This document shows, piece by piece, positions 47,061-56,627 of a stretch of 64,000 nt of DNA. How positions within the stretch are numbered: position 1 is the first letter of the stretch; the number at the start of each line of letters is the position of its first letter. The notes below the pieces were generated by a model. The model was not told the origin of the DNA and ran no database searches. It worked only from the letters and a program-made list of their open reading frames with translations. A program made the position numbers and the translations under genes. This DNA is from Ornithodoros turicata (lineage: Eukaryota; Arthropoda; Arachnida; Ixodida; Argasidae), in the NCBI RefSeq assembly GCF_037126465.1, contig NC_088202.1, forward strand, positions 32,100,213 through 32,164,212, read 5' to 3'.

Positions 47061-47512
47061 GTTATGCAACTGTAGACGAGGGCGCCAGTTAATAGGTTAA
47101 TTAAATATTCAGGTGGAACATGCCTTCTCCTGTCACATGTGATTTATTATCTTATTCTTAACCCGGCTGTCGGTGCTATTCCTCAATCCGCTTTATTAAG
47201 TTTCGGATGACTTGGCATATTTCGTAAACTGAAATCAGCGCAGTCGTGGGAATACAAGAGTATAACATGCGAGAATGTGCCCTACGGTTGGAGCAACATG
47301 GATCATCGAATAAAAGCTTCCGTGGGTTATCAATGTTTGTCGTTGGCTAAAGAAGTTTCAGATGTCTAGCAGCATGAAGCATGCAGTGGCACAGCGTGGG
47401 GTTTGCCCGTCGACCACATTTAGCAAAACCTTCTTCTGGAGTACGTCAAGTCTTCTTCTGGAGTAGGTCACTTAAATGGAGATTGCTTACTCCTGTGAAA
47501 ACTACGTTATAT
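47061..47512. other. No recognisable gene
   Basis: 47441-47475 contains a doubled cttcttctggagta. No other structure is seen. Confidence 0.4.
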
Positions 47513-47535
47513 ATGCTATATATATATATATATAG
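47513..47535. repeat. TA microsatellite
   Basis: A run of TA repeats, next to the Penelope-like tail. Confidence 0.85.
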
Positions 47536-47700
47536 TTGTGGAAGGAAAAAGACGCGGACAACAGATTTGAGGGAAGTTAGGGACACTAGTTTATTTAATA
47601 GACGGAAATTAAAAGTTAAATGAAAAAGGGTCGATGTTTCGACAGTGGCACTCTCTTCGTCAGGACAAAAGACGCACAGGGGGTTACACACTGCTTAAAT
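47536..47700 (-). mobile_element. Penelope-like element tail with possible hammerhead core
   Basis: Read on the minus strand, 47664-47628 gives cctgacgaagagagtgccac followed by tgtcgaaacatcg. The pair CTGACGA ... GAAAC, with a short near-palindrome between, fits the conserved core reported for hammerhead ribozymes in the terminal repeats of Penelope-like elements. No reverse transcriptase is found nearby, and I cannot close stem III from the text, so this is a suggestion only. Confidence 0.35.
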
Positions 47701-48649
47701 AGGTTTGGTATGTAACGTCGTAATCGATACCAGCACGCCACGAGGACTCGTGGCGCGCCGCCCTCGCCGAGAACAGATCTTTCGCTCTACTTGGAGCTCT
47801 TCAGAACGGCACAGGGAAATGACACGATCTTGAGTCAGCGCTAATAGTGTGCCTCGGCGAGACATCAGTGTTCCACGGTGACGGCGCCACCTGTCAAGGC
47901 CGCAGCGCAAGCTCAAGTGGACATTTTCCTTTCAGAGGAATTTGTCTAACTCTGCTCTATGAGGGAATGTGCCAACGGGGTAGTGCTGCTAATGGCGTCG
48001 GCATCTCGGGATAGAGGTGAATACTATTTTGCAAGTGAGAACTTCAGCTAAGTCTTAAGATACTTTGTTAAGAATGGACAGCCATTGTACATTCCGTTTA
48101 TGGATCGGGAAAAAGGTTGATGTTTTGTGGATTTCTAATCCACGCGGAATTTTGTCGTCTACGTGGTAAGTGGCCGTATGGGAGGCGTAGCGTGCAACTT
48201 TATTCGCGATTTTTCTGAGTTTAAAGAAAGCCTCAGTGCTACTGCTGACAATGTGTGAGGAGTGAATTATTACTGACTCAACCGGTTAGTCAATCCTGCA
48301 GCTTGGATCCTGACGACTTCTCGGCACGTGTGCTTCGTTGTGTTCATACTGCAGCCTCCTGGTGTGTCGGACGTGCGGGGTTCTGGGTTCCAGTACTTGC
48401 TCTACATGTGGGTAGGCGAGGAGCAGCCAGGATACCAGGGACCGCGGTTGGTGGGCGATCTGTGTGGCTCCTTCAAAACTGGGGTGTCAGCTGCAAGGAC
48501 TCACGTAACGTAACGTGGCAGCACACTTAGAACTGTGTAAATATTGTGAGGCGCTGTGGAAGGAAACATCCATTGTGTCCCCACAACCCATCCAACGCAA
48601 AGGGCTGATGAGGGAGGCATTAGCCATCCATCGGAGGACTGTGCAAGTT
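47701..48649. other. No recognisable gene
   Basis: CG-moderate sequence with frames below 95 codons and no domain recognised. Confidence 0.4.
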
Positions 48650-49063
48650 AGTAATTAAATAAGCTTCGCTTGACAGCAGCGACACTGAGTTCCAAGGGCG
48701 ACCAGGAGAGGCCATGTTGTTTCCTTGCCACGCTAGCGTCACCTAACGGCGCTCGCGGTGCCATCTATCGAGCAAGCTCCGAAATGTTGTTCCTGCTGTG
48801 AGAAGCTCACCACCGCAGATACCTTGACAGCCTTGAGCTCACCTTAACATCCTCAGGACGAACTCGTGGTCAGTATATTGATAATGTGGCACGACAATCG
48901 CATACGCTTCCCCCTCCCACTGTCTCCGGGAGAGCATTGTTATGATAAACTTTGTCTGCTCCTCGACTGGGGATGGCGCTTCTGCAAAGCGAAATTAAAA
49001 TGGCTTCCCTGTTCGCCTACGGAGTTCAGTGTCGCTACTCTGAAGCGAAGCTTGTTTAGCGAC
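48650..49063. mobile_element. TIR element, TCACTAAATAAGCTT family, copy 2
   Basis: The left end taattaaataagcttcgctt and the right end (complement gtcgctaaacaagcttcgct) are inverted repeats continuing into gcgacactgagttcc. The interior shares ccatgttgtttcc and tgccatctatcg with copy 1 at 38799-39141, in the opposite orientation. It is longer than copy 1 by about 70 bp. Confidence 0.7.
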
Positions 49064-49576
49064 TCTAGTGTAAGCCACCCTTCTGTTGTTATCCACCCGT
49101 TCTTGAAGCGTCTGATGGACTCTGCTTGGCCTGTCTTTCACGTGTCTTGAATTATAGGGTTGCCCCCCTGCCGGAATTTCACCGGCTCAGCCGGTTATTT
49201 GCTGGTTCTGTCGGTTGTCGGTTGTAACGTAATACAGGCAGCCTTTTGTCGGTATTTTCATCTCAAGACCTTCCACAGAGGTTTTTCCAAGGCCCTTCCT
49301 TCAATATTCGAAAGCCGCTCGAAGGAATCCGGAGTGTAGATCGAACTCTGCAGCTATCAGATAACAAAACTTGGATTCGGATACAGGGTAGACAGCCAAC
49401 AGTGAAAATATAAAGTGAACATGTGTGAACCATGTGAACGAAGTGAACATGTACTGTATTGTCGTGTGCCTTTTCTGGCATGAAGTTTTTTTCGCTGGGC
49501 CTTTCTCCTTCACTCGACTGGAGACATTACGACAGGCACTCTTCCCGGAACAACTAGCAATAATTGGCATCAATAA
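49064..49576. other. No recognisable gene
   Basis: ccggctcagccggttatttgctggttctgt near 49180-49212 contains a cggttgtcggttg doublet; nothing coding. The last four bases are the ATAA target duplication of the next element. Confidence 0.4.
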
Positions 49577-50991
49577 TGCCACGTGTCATCTTTGAAGCGA
49601 CCACACGGAACAACAGCCAACGAACACGGAACAACAACAGCCAACGAGGCGTCGAACGACGGGCTGAGATCCACGACACGCTGCGCTGATTAGCGAGCGA
49701 TCCTTCCAGAAGCATCTGCTCCTTCGCTCGCATCAATCTCAAGGACGGGCTGGCGGCCTTGGAGAAGCTTCGGTATTTCCTCCTCTCCACCAGACGCGTG
49801 TTTTCTACAATGTTCACCGCTGTGTATAAAAACTTCTGAGCTCCCAGTCGGAGCATTATTATTCTTTATCCTAGTTTCTGCTTAAGAGCTATCGCTCTAG
49901 TGTTAACCAGCTAAGCAGCTGAATAAAGTGTTCGCCGATTATTCGCGTCTCGCTCGTCTGTTTTCATCCGTGACATATCTGGTGGAGGTGCGGGCAATCC
50001 CTGCTCAACGGCCTAGAAGAACAGAAACGACTGAGCTGAAGACATCGTGATCTACCTGCGCAATTCGGCCCATTGGGACCCCCAACCCGCAAGAAGATGA
50101 ATGCGACAGCCACCATCGGCAGCGCGGCACGGCAACAGCTGGGCGCATTCGCGACCCGCCCGACCTGCACCATCCAGCTACCCGCCACGCGCACAAGGAA
50201 CTCGATCGCAAGACAGACGTACGGCGAACGTGAGACTTGAGGCTGCTTTACTAGTACCGTGGGAGAAGCCAACCACGTCTACCGCCGTTGCCCGTACCGA
50301 CGACTGGGTCTACCCGGATTTTCACCTGACGCCTCCCGCCCTCAGCGCGGTAGTCGCCCCGCCGCAATTGAAGACTCTCTACGGCTGCAGAATGCTTCTG
50401 CTGACTCACGACGAAACCACTCCCCGAGCTTGACGAACTCGATGAACAGCAACACTGACCGCCGCGACGCTCGAAACCTTATCAGTGACCTGCAGATACT
50501 CATCGACGACCACGAGACAACTGCGTTCATCGATAACGGCAGGGTGCAAACGAAATACGATGACCGACACAGGTTCTTGCATCGGGACGATGCCACGTCT
50601 ACGGAGGGGGCAATGCCACGTGTCATCTTTGAAGCGACCACACGGAACAACAACAGTCAACGAGGCGTCGAGCGACGGGCTGAGATCCACGACACGCTGC
50701 GCTGATTAGCGAGCGATCCTTCCAGAAGCATCTGCTCCTTCGCCCGCATCAATCTCAAGGACGGGCCGGCGGCCTTGGAGAAGCTTCGGTACTTCGTCCT
50801 CTCCACCAGACGCGTGTTTTCTACAGTGTTCACCGCTGTGGATAAAAGCTTATGAGCTCCCAGTCGGAGCATTATTATTCTTTATCCTAGTTTCTGTTTA
50901 AGAGCTATCGCTCTGGTGTTAACCAGCTAAGCAGCTGAATAAAGTGTTCGCCGATTATTCGCGTCTCGCTCGTCTGTTTTCATCCGTGACA
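49577..50991 (+). mobile_element. Complete non-autonomous LTR retrotransposon
   Basis: LTRs at 49577-49975 (399 bp) and 50614-50991 (378 bp) both start tgccacgtgtcatctttgaa and end catccgtgaca. ATAA flanks the element on both sides (49573-49576, 50992-50995). tggtggaggtgcggg at 49980 has the position of a primer-binding site, and acggagggggcaa ends just before the second LTR as a polypurine tract. LTR features are tataaaa (about 49825) and aataaag (about 49922). The 638-bp interior keeps a remnant of Gag, with the knuckle-like GEANHVYRRCP around 50260-50295, and short frames, but no polymerase. It must depend on enzymes from another element. The first 12 nt of its primer site equal those of the Gypsy element at 51512. 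Confidence 0.85.
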
Positions 50992-51312
50992 ATAAAATAT
51001 TTTCGAGTGTGTAAGAAACAATATTGGTTCCGCATACAGACATTGGTATGGATATTAGTGGTTACAGAAGGGTGGTCACGTACAGCAAGCTTAGGAGCAT
51101 TTTATGAGAATTTTATATTTGATTGTCTCTGTATTGGTTAAGAACCTCTTCCATTGTGTCTCTTGTTGGTGATAGACCAATGTTTTCTGTAATGTCGTTT
51201 GCTTTTCTGCGACGTGGTCCGTTAGATAAATATAGTGTGCAAGAAACGCTCATGATATGTCACAAATAGCTATCGCTCCCTTTTGATTCTGCATCTGAGA
51301 CATCGGTTGGTA

Positions 51313-51384
<72 letters not shown>

Positions 51385-51511
51385 AACTTTATAGTGACTG
51401 TTTTGCCATATTGCTGGCTATGATTCCGTTTCTCTGATTTCGAATAATATGAACATAATGCAAGATTTGTAGTGAGCGTTGTGATACCGAAATTATACAT
51501 ATACAATATAT
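50992..51511. repeat. TA microsatellite and flanks
   Basis: TA repeats run from about 51316 to 51384, broken once by tgtata. The minus-strand frame over them is an artefact. The ATAT before 51512 is the target duplication of the next element. Confidence 0.8.
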
Positions 51512-51622
51512 TGTTACGAAGTGGGAGAGGAGGACGAAACTCACGCTCATTCATTCTCGCTCATTCTATAATTAAAACCTCTGCATACCGCTTGCACAGC
51601 TGTACGTTTTCTCTTCACAAAT

Positions 51623-51636
51623 TGGTGGAGGTGCTC
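51623..51636 (+). promoter_or_regulatory. Primer-binding site of the young Gypsy element
   Basis: tggtggaggtgctc follows the 5' LTR after three bases. The first 12 nt equal those at 49980 in the non-autonomous LTR element. It should pair with a tRNA ending gcacctccacca; I do not name the tRNA. Confidence 0.7.
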
Positions 51637-51697
51637 TATCCCCATCTACCAACAGTTGAACCTGGAATTGCGGAGTGGATTTACCATCTCATCAGCT

Positions 51698-53011
51698 ATG
51701 GCTCCTCCAGCAACGCAGCCACTGCCACCCCCGTCTCAGTCAACATCAGGAGCTGCCCGGTGCTTAACCCGTCAGCGGGACCCACCGTTCTTCTCGGGTG
51801 ACACAGACGTTCACGACTGGCTTCTTCAAGTCGACCGCGTGGGGGCGTATAACAATTGGGACGACGCTACTAAGTTATTGGACGTCGTGTTCTATTTAAA
51901 GGATACTGCACACGTGTGGTTTGACAACCATGAAGATCAGATTCCATCATGGAAATCATTTAAAGCCCTTCTAGTTCAAACCTTCGGCAAAGGGACGACA
52001 AGGGAGTCAGACGCTACCTCAAAACTCAGTGTTAGGCAACAAGCGCACGGTGAGTCATTTACCAGCTACATGGAAGATGTCCTTGCCTTATGCCGCCGTG
52101 TCGATTCTAAAATGTCGGAGGTAGATAAAGTTGACCACCTCTTGAAAGGCTTGTCTCCTACACTCTATATTTCTGTCGCGGCGAAGGAATACGATAAGGT
52201 CTTAGACCTGGCAAACGACTGTAGTCGGATGGAAGAACGCCGACGGAAACGCATCCTCGATGAGTCGCATTCCCACCACCACATCGGTATTTGCGAAGAT
52301 AACCCGCGTTCGACCGACTATCTCACGCTGACGCACCTTGTGAAGAAAATAGTTCGTGAAGAACTTTCGGCCATTTCTGTGGATGCGATGAATAGCAACG
52401 CAAACCCCGGTCCCAATGCTGAGCCCGATCCTGTAAAGGAGCGAGTTATCAGAGATCTGGTAAAGACGGAGCTGTCAGCTGTCACGATACCATCCACACG
52501 GACGTACGCGAGTGTTTGCGCCTCTATCCCTGCCGCTGTAGCACCTCTTTGTGTTGAGTCGCCAGCTCAGTCTGGGTGGTCCTCTACCGCACCACGTGTA
52601 AGACCGAATTACTACCGACCGCCGGTTATATGTTACTACTGTCGTCTCCCTGGTCATATCTCCCGATTTTGCCAGCAACGTCAGGAAGACTTCCGCCGCG
52701 AACGCTATCAACAATACTCCCCAAGACCTTATATTCCTCAGCAGTTCCAACATCCTCAGCAGCGTATTTCTAGTACTCGGTACCGCCGCAGCCCACCTTT
52801 TTACACGCCCTATAACCAAAATGAATGGCAGCGCTATGAAGACAGTTGGAATGGTGATGCTTATGGCGACCGAAGTTCAGGAGTCTCGCCGCCTCCGCCA
52901 GTTGATCGCAGACAGTACAGACCGTCCCGGTCACCGTCGCCTCGTGCAAGGCGTCGATCGGTATCTCCTCTTCATCCTGCGGTTCCAGGTACCACATTAG
53001 CGCAAAACTAG
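51698..53011 (+). CDS. gag: Gypsy Gag
   Basis: Capsid/nucleocapsid precursor, 437 codons from the ATG at 51698; the frame is open upstream to a TTG at 51656, but the ATG (MAPPATQP) is the sensible start. A proline-rich N-terminus precedes a Retrotrans_gag-type capsid region with DPPFFSGDTDVHDWLLQVDR, LKDTAHVWFDNHED and the GESFTSYMEDVLALCRRVD helices (about residues 30-170). One zinc knuckle, CYYCRLPGHISRFC (CX2CX4HX4C), lies near residue 325. The C-terminal 100 residues are rich in Arg, Ser, Pro and Tyr, as expected for nucleic-acid binding. The frame ends at TAG 53009-53011. Pol continues in the -1 frame with no ATG of its own. No lesion is visible in gag. Confidence 0.9.
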   Translation: MAPPATQPLPPPSQSTSGAARCLTRQRDPPFFSGDTDVHDWLLQVDRVGAYNNWDDATKLLDVVFYLKDTAHVWFDNHEDQIPSWKSFKALLVQTFGKGTTRESDATSKLSVRQQAHGESFTSYMEDVLALCRRVDSKMSEVDKVDHLLKGLSPTLYISVAAKEYDKVLDLANDCSRMEERRRKRILDESHSHHHIGICEDNPRSTDYLTLTHLVKKIVREELSAISVDAMNSNANPGPNAEPDPVKERVIRDLVKTELSAVTIPSTRTYASVCASIPAAVAPLCVESPAQSGWSSTAPRVRPNYYRPPVICYYCRLPGHISRFCQQRQEDFRRERYQQYSPRPYIPQQFQHPQQRISSTRYRRSPPFYTPYNQNEWQRYEDSWNGDAYGDRSSGVSPPPPVDRRQYRPSRSPSPRARRRSVSPLHPAVPGTTLAQN

Positions 53012-54530
53012 GTAACGCAACCTGCTGTTTTACAGGAGGTCAGGTTGCGTACTCCTATTCATCTGAAAGTCCTCCTCTGGCAGCGAATTACGTTTCTCTG
53101 TTTCTTGATGGGTGCGCCATTGATGGCTTAGTCGATACAGTGTCATGCATGTCGGATTCTTTACGTATTAGGTTACATAAGGTTCTAACTCCAGTTTGTG
53201 GGATAAGTCATGTTCGTTTTGGAGATGCAGGTTCGGTTCGTCCATTAGGATATTGCACCGGTAGGGTCGCCGTTGGCGACAACGTGTACGTTGTACAGTT
53301 TGTTGTTTTGCCTAGATGTATTGCGGACGTTATTCTCGGATGCGACTTCCTTCGCACTTGTGATGCAGTTATCAACTGCGCGCGCAATGAGCTGTGCCTG
53401 AGCCCTGTCTGCGATTTTTCAGATTTTCTGGATGAACATTTGCCGCGAAATATTTCGGCTGTAGTAGTGAATACGACACGCATTCCTCCATATGCCGCGT
53501 CGCCCATTCTTGTTAGGGCGGACACATCGGTATCTGGGGATGTACTTTTCTCGCTGAATCCAGATATCTTCCTGCGCTCTTCCCTCTGTGCCCCTCATGC
53601 TTTGCTTACGCTCGCTCAATCCGAGGCCACATTATGGTTGCTGAACATAACCGCTGAAGTCCGCGTGGTGCCTGCGGGTGCTCGCATCGGTCAGTTCCAC
53701 ACAAGTCCGGCATGTTTGTCCGCCCTTGTCTGTGGAAATGACTCAGGGCCCGTATCTCCCACAACTGAGCCCGAACAACTCGAGAAGATGATTTCTGCCG
53801 ATCTTAATGACTCTGATAGAACGAAAATTTTTAGTTTACTTCGCAGCTTCTCTGACATATTCGACTGCACTGGGCAGCCTCTTGGGCGATGTAACTTCGT
53901 ACAGCATCGCATTCATACTGGAAGTTCTGCCCCAGTGCATAGTCGACCATATCGCGTGTCACATAGCGAGCGTCGTACCATTCGTGAGCATGTAAAAGAT
54001 ATGCTCGACAAGGGTATCATTCAGGAATCTTCAAGTCCATGGTCGTCCCCAGTTGTCCTTGTACGGAAGAAGGACGGAAGTTGGCGCTTTTGTGTAGACT
54101 ACCGCAGGCTAAATAAAATCACCACTAAGGACACATATCCCCTGCCACGTATAGACGATACGTTAGACTGTCTTCATGGAGCTAAGTACTTCTCGTCCAT
54201 GGACCTCCGCTCCGGCTATTGGCAGATTGCTGTCGACGAGCAAGATCGCGAAAAGACTGCCTTTGTCACACCTGATGGCCTGTATGAATTTCGTGTTATG
54301 CCGTTCGGTCTGTGCAATGCTCCTGCCACCTTTGAGCGCATGATTGACACACTGCTGAGAAATTTCAGGTGGTCTTTTTGTCTGTGCTACTTGGATGATG
54401 TAGTGGTCTTTTCTTCAGACATTGATCAGCATGTCGACCGGCTCCAGCAAGTTTTCCAGTGCTTCCGAACTGCAGGCCTCCAGCTAAATCTAAAAAAAAT
54501 GTACCTTTGCCAGCTTACAAATCAAGGTTT
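53011..54530 (+). CDS. pol: Gypsy Pol part 1: protease and reverse transcriptase
   Basis: This frame is -1 relative to gag and opens without an ATG; caaaac just before the gag stop is a candidate slip site. The aspartic protease (about 53090-53420) has LVDTVSC where DTG is expected: the codon at 53140-53142 is GTG, Val. Reverse transcriptase (about 53890-54480) has SPWSSPVVLVRKKDGSWRFC, VDYRRLNKITTKD, SSMDLRSGYWQI, MPFGLCNAPATFERM and the catalytic CYLDDVVVF, all intact. At 54492-54499 a run of eight A shifts the frame: the homologous protein continues in the frame of 54530-56485. One A too many, by mutation or sequencing, explains the break. Confidence 0.85.
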
Positions 54531-56485
54531 TGGGTCACGTTGTCACGGAAGACGGAATACGGCCCGATCCCGACAAAGTGCAGGCGGTCCTGGACTTCCC
54601 TCGTCCCGTAAACAAGAAGAGCCTTAGGTCCTTTCTGGGGCTGTGCTCCTATTTCCGGCGTTTTATTCGGGATTTTGTACGTATAGCAGCACCTTTGCAA
54701 CGACTTCTCAAGGAAGCCGCGACCTATGTTTGGGGCGCTGACCAAGAACAGGCGTTCGCTACTCTCAAATCTCTGCTCCTGTCTCCACCAGTACTCGGAC
54801 ACTTTTCTGAAACTGCCCCTACGGAAGTGCACACAGACGCGAGTGACCTTGGTCTTGGCGCCGTTTTAGTCCAGCGAGTTGCTCAATCTGAACGTGTCAT
54901 TGCGTACGCTAGCCGTACACTGACACCTGCGGAGCACAATTACACAATTACAGAGAAAGACTGTCTCGCTGTCGTCTGGGCGGTTACCAAATTTCGCCCC
55001 TATCTTTACGGTCGCTCTTTCTCAGTTCTTACTGATCATCATGCTCTTTGCTGGTTATCCTCGCTTAAGAATCCGTCTGGGAGACTCGGTCGTTGGGTGC
55101 TTAAGCTACAGGAATATGACATAAATGTCCTTTATAGATCAGGAAAGCGTCACTTGGACGCCGACGCGTTATCCCGCAGTCCTGTTTGCAGTCCCTCATC
55201 GTGTGCTCCCTCCAGCGTCTTCGTTGCTCCACTCTCCTTTGATCATATAGGTGAAGATCAACGTAGGGACCACGCGCTAGCCCCATTTTTCCACGACCAA
55301 AGCGAGCGATATCCTTCCGGCGCTGCCCGACACTTTGCCGTCGTCAACGGGGTCCTGTATAAGCAGAATATGACAGGGGAAGGTGCAGCGTGGCTCCTCG
55401 TCGTTCCTCGTGCTTTGCAGCGGTCAGTTATCAGCGCCTGCCATGACGATCCAACATCTGGCCATCTGGGTGTCTTCAAGACGTATGCTCGGCTACGGAG
55501 GACATTTTTCTGGAAGGGCATGTACCGTTCTGTGCAGCGATTTGTCAAGTCGTGTGTACCATGCCACGCCCGCAAAATACCAACGACGCGTCCGTCTGGC
55601 CTCCTACAACCTATCAATCCTCCTACAATACCGTTTGAGAAGATCGGGATCTATCTGCTGGGACCATTCCCTCAGTCTTCTTCAGGTAACAAGTGGATAA
55701 TTGTATCCGTCGACTACTTGACGAAGTACGCAGAGACAAAAGCAGTTCCTTCTGGTACTGCCTCGGATGTCGCCCTCTTTCTTGTACCGAACATTATCCT
55801 TCGCCATGGTGCCCCGAAAAGCCTTATTAGCGACAGAGGACGGTGCTTTCTTTCGGAAACTGTACAAAACATCCTTAAACTCAATCGTACGATACATTGT
55901 GCCACCACGCCTTACCACCCACAGACGAATGGACTAACCGAACGTCTAAACCGCACCATCAGCGAAATGATGTCCATGTATGTTTCATCTACGCACGATA
56001 ACTGGGACCTCGTGCTACCCTACATCACATATGCCTACAATACCGCTTGCCAAGCTACAACTGCCTTCTCTCCATTTTTTCTTCTGTACGGGCGCGAAGC
56101 TGTGTCACTTCTCGACTGTTTACTGCCACCGCTTGACGACGTCCCTCTGGATTCCACTTCGGCTCGTGCTCTCTGCAATGCTGAAGACGCAAGACAGCTA
56201 GCCCGTTATCGCATCATAGACTCCCAGGACGGTCAATGCCAGCGATACAATGCAACGCACCGCCCTGTCTCGTACACTCCGGGAGATCTGGTATGGATGT
56301 GGACACCAACCCGACGAATTGGACGCTCCGAGAAACTTCTCCCGCGCTACACCGGACCTTACCGCGTCGTGCGACGAGTCTCTGATTTAAACTATCAAGT
56401 GGAACCTTGTACGCCACCACGCGACCGAAGGACCCCCGCCCTTCAGCTGACTCATGTCCTCCGCCTGAAGCCTTACACGCCATGA
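54530..56485 (+). CDS. pol: Gypsy Pol part 2: RNase H and integrase
   Basis: The frame runs 651 codons. It starts with the end of the reverse transcriptase (GHVVTEDGIRPDPDKVQAV, LRSFLGLCSYFRRFI). RNase H follows with VHTDASDLGLGAVL, YTITEKDCLAVVWAV and VLTDHHALCW. The integrase zinc domain has both His (CHDDPTSGHLG) and CX2C (CVPC). In the catalytic core the first Asp is replaced: IGIYLLGPFP has Tyr (codon TAT, 55652-55654) where Asp is conserved; the second Asp (LISDRG) and the Glu (NGLTERLNRT) are present. A GPY/F-type module (LLPRYTGPYRVV) ends the protein. The Tyr should abolish strand transfer, so integration would need a partner enzyme. Confidence 0.88.
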   Translation: MGHVVTEDGIRPDPDKVQAVLDFPRPVNKKSLRSFLGLCSYFRRFIRDFVRIAAPLQRLLKEAATYVWGADQEQAFATLKSLLLSPPVLGHFSETAPTEVHTDASDLGLGAVLVQRVAQSERVIAYASRTLTPAEHNYTITEKDCLAVVWAVTKFRPYLYGRSFSVLTDHHALCWLSSLKNPSGRLGRWVLKLQEYDINVLYRSGKRHLDADALSRSPVCSPSSCAPSSVFVAPLSFDHIGEDQRRDHALAPFFHDQSERYPSGAARHFAVVNGVLYKQNMTGEGAAWLLVVPRALQRSVISACHDDPTSGHLGVFKTYARLRRTFFWKGMYRSVQRFVKSCVPCHARKIPTTRPSGLLQPINPPTIPFEKIGIYLLGPFPQSSSGNKWIIVSVDYLTKYAETKAVPSGTASDVALFLVPNIILRHGAPKSLISDRGRCFLSETVQNILKLNRTIHCATTPYHPQTNGLTERLNRTISEMMSMYVSSTHDNWDLVLPYITYAYNTACQATTAFSPFFLLYGREAVSLLDCLLPPLDDVPLDSTSARALCNAEDARQLARYRIIDSQDGQCQRYNATHRPVSYTPGDLVWMWTPTRRIGRSEKLLPRYTGPYRVVRRVSDLNYQVEPCTPPRDRRTPALQLTHVLRLKPYTP

Positions 56486-56627
56486 GGACATGGCCTTCGT
56501 CCGCCGGGGGGATATTGTTACGAAGTGGGAGAGGAGGACGAAACTCACGCTCATTCATTCTCGCTCATTCTATAATTAAAACCTCTGCATACCGCTTGCA
56601 CAGCTGTACGTTTTCTCTTCACAATAT

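Larger units (their letters stand above)
51512..56623 (+). mobile_element. Young Ty3/Gypsy element with identical 108-bp LTRs
   Basis: LTRs 51512-51619 and 56516-56623 start tgttacgaagtgggagagga and end ttttctcttcaca; I could not find a difference between them. ATAT flanks the element (51508-51511 and 56624-56627). The primer site tggtggaggtgctc starts at 51623 and the polypurine tract ccggggggatat ends just before the 3' LTR. Inside are gag (51698-53011) and pol in the order protease, reverse transcriptase, RNase H, integrase (53011-56485). There is no envelope-like frame and no chromodomain. Identical LTRs mean a recent insertion, but pol has an extra A in a homopolymer and two active-site substitutions, so this copy probably cannot move by itself. 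Confidence 0.92.

Noticed and set aside
50101..50705. Intact gag of the non-autonomous LTR element
   Set aside because: The longest frames carry only a degraded knuckle and overlap in three phases; no capsid region is recognised.
51270..51554. Minus-strand frame with alternating Tyr and Ile
   Set aside because: It is a translation of the TA microsatellite.
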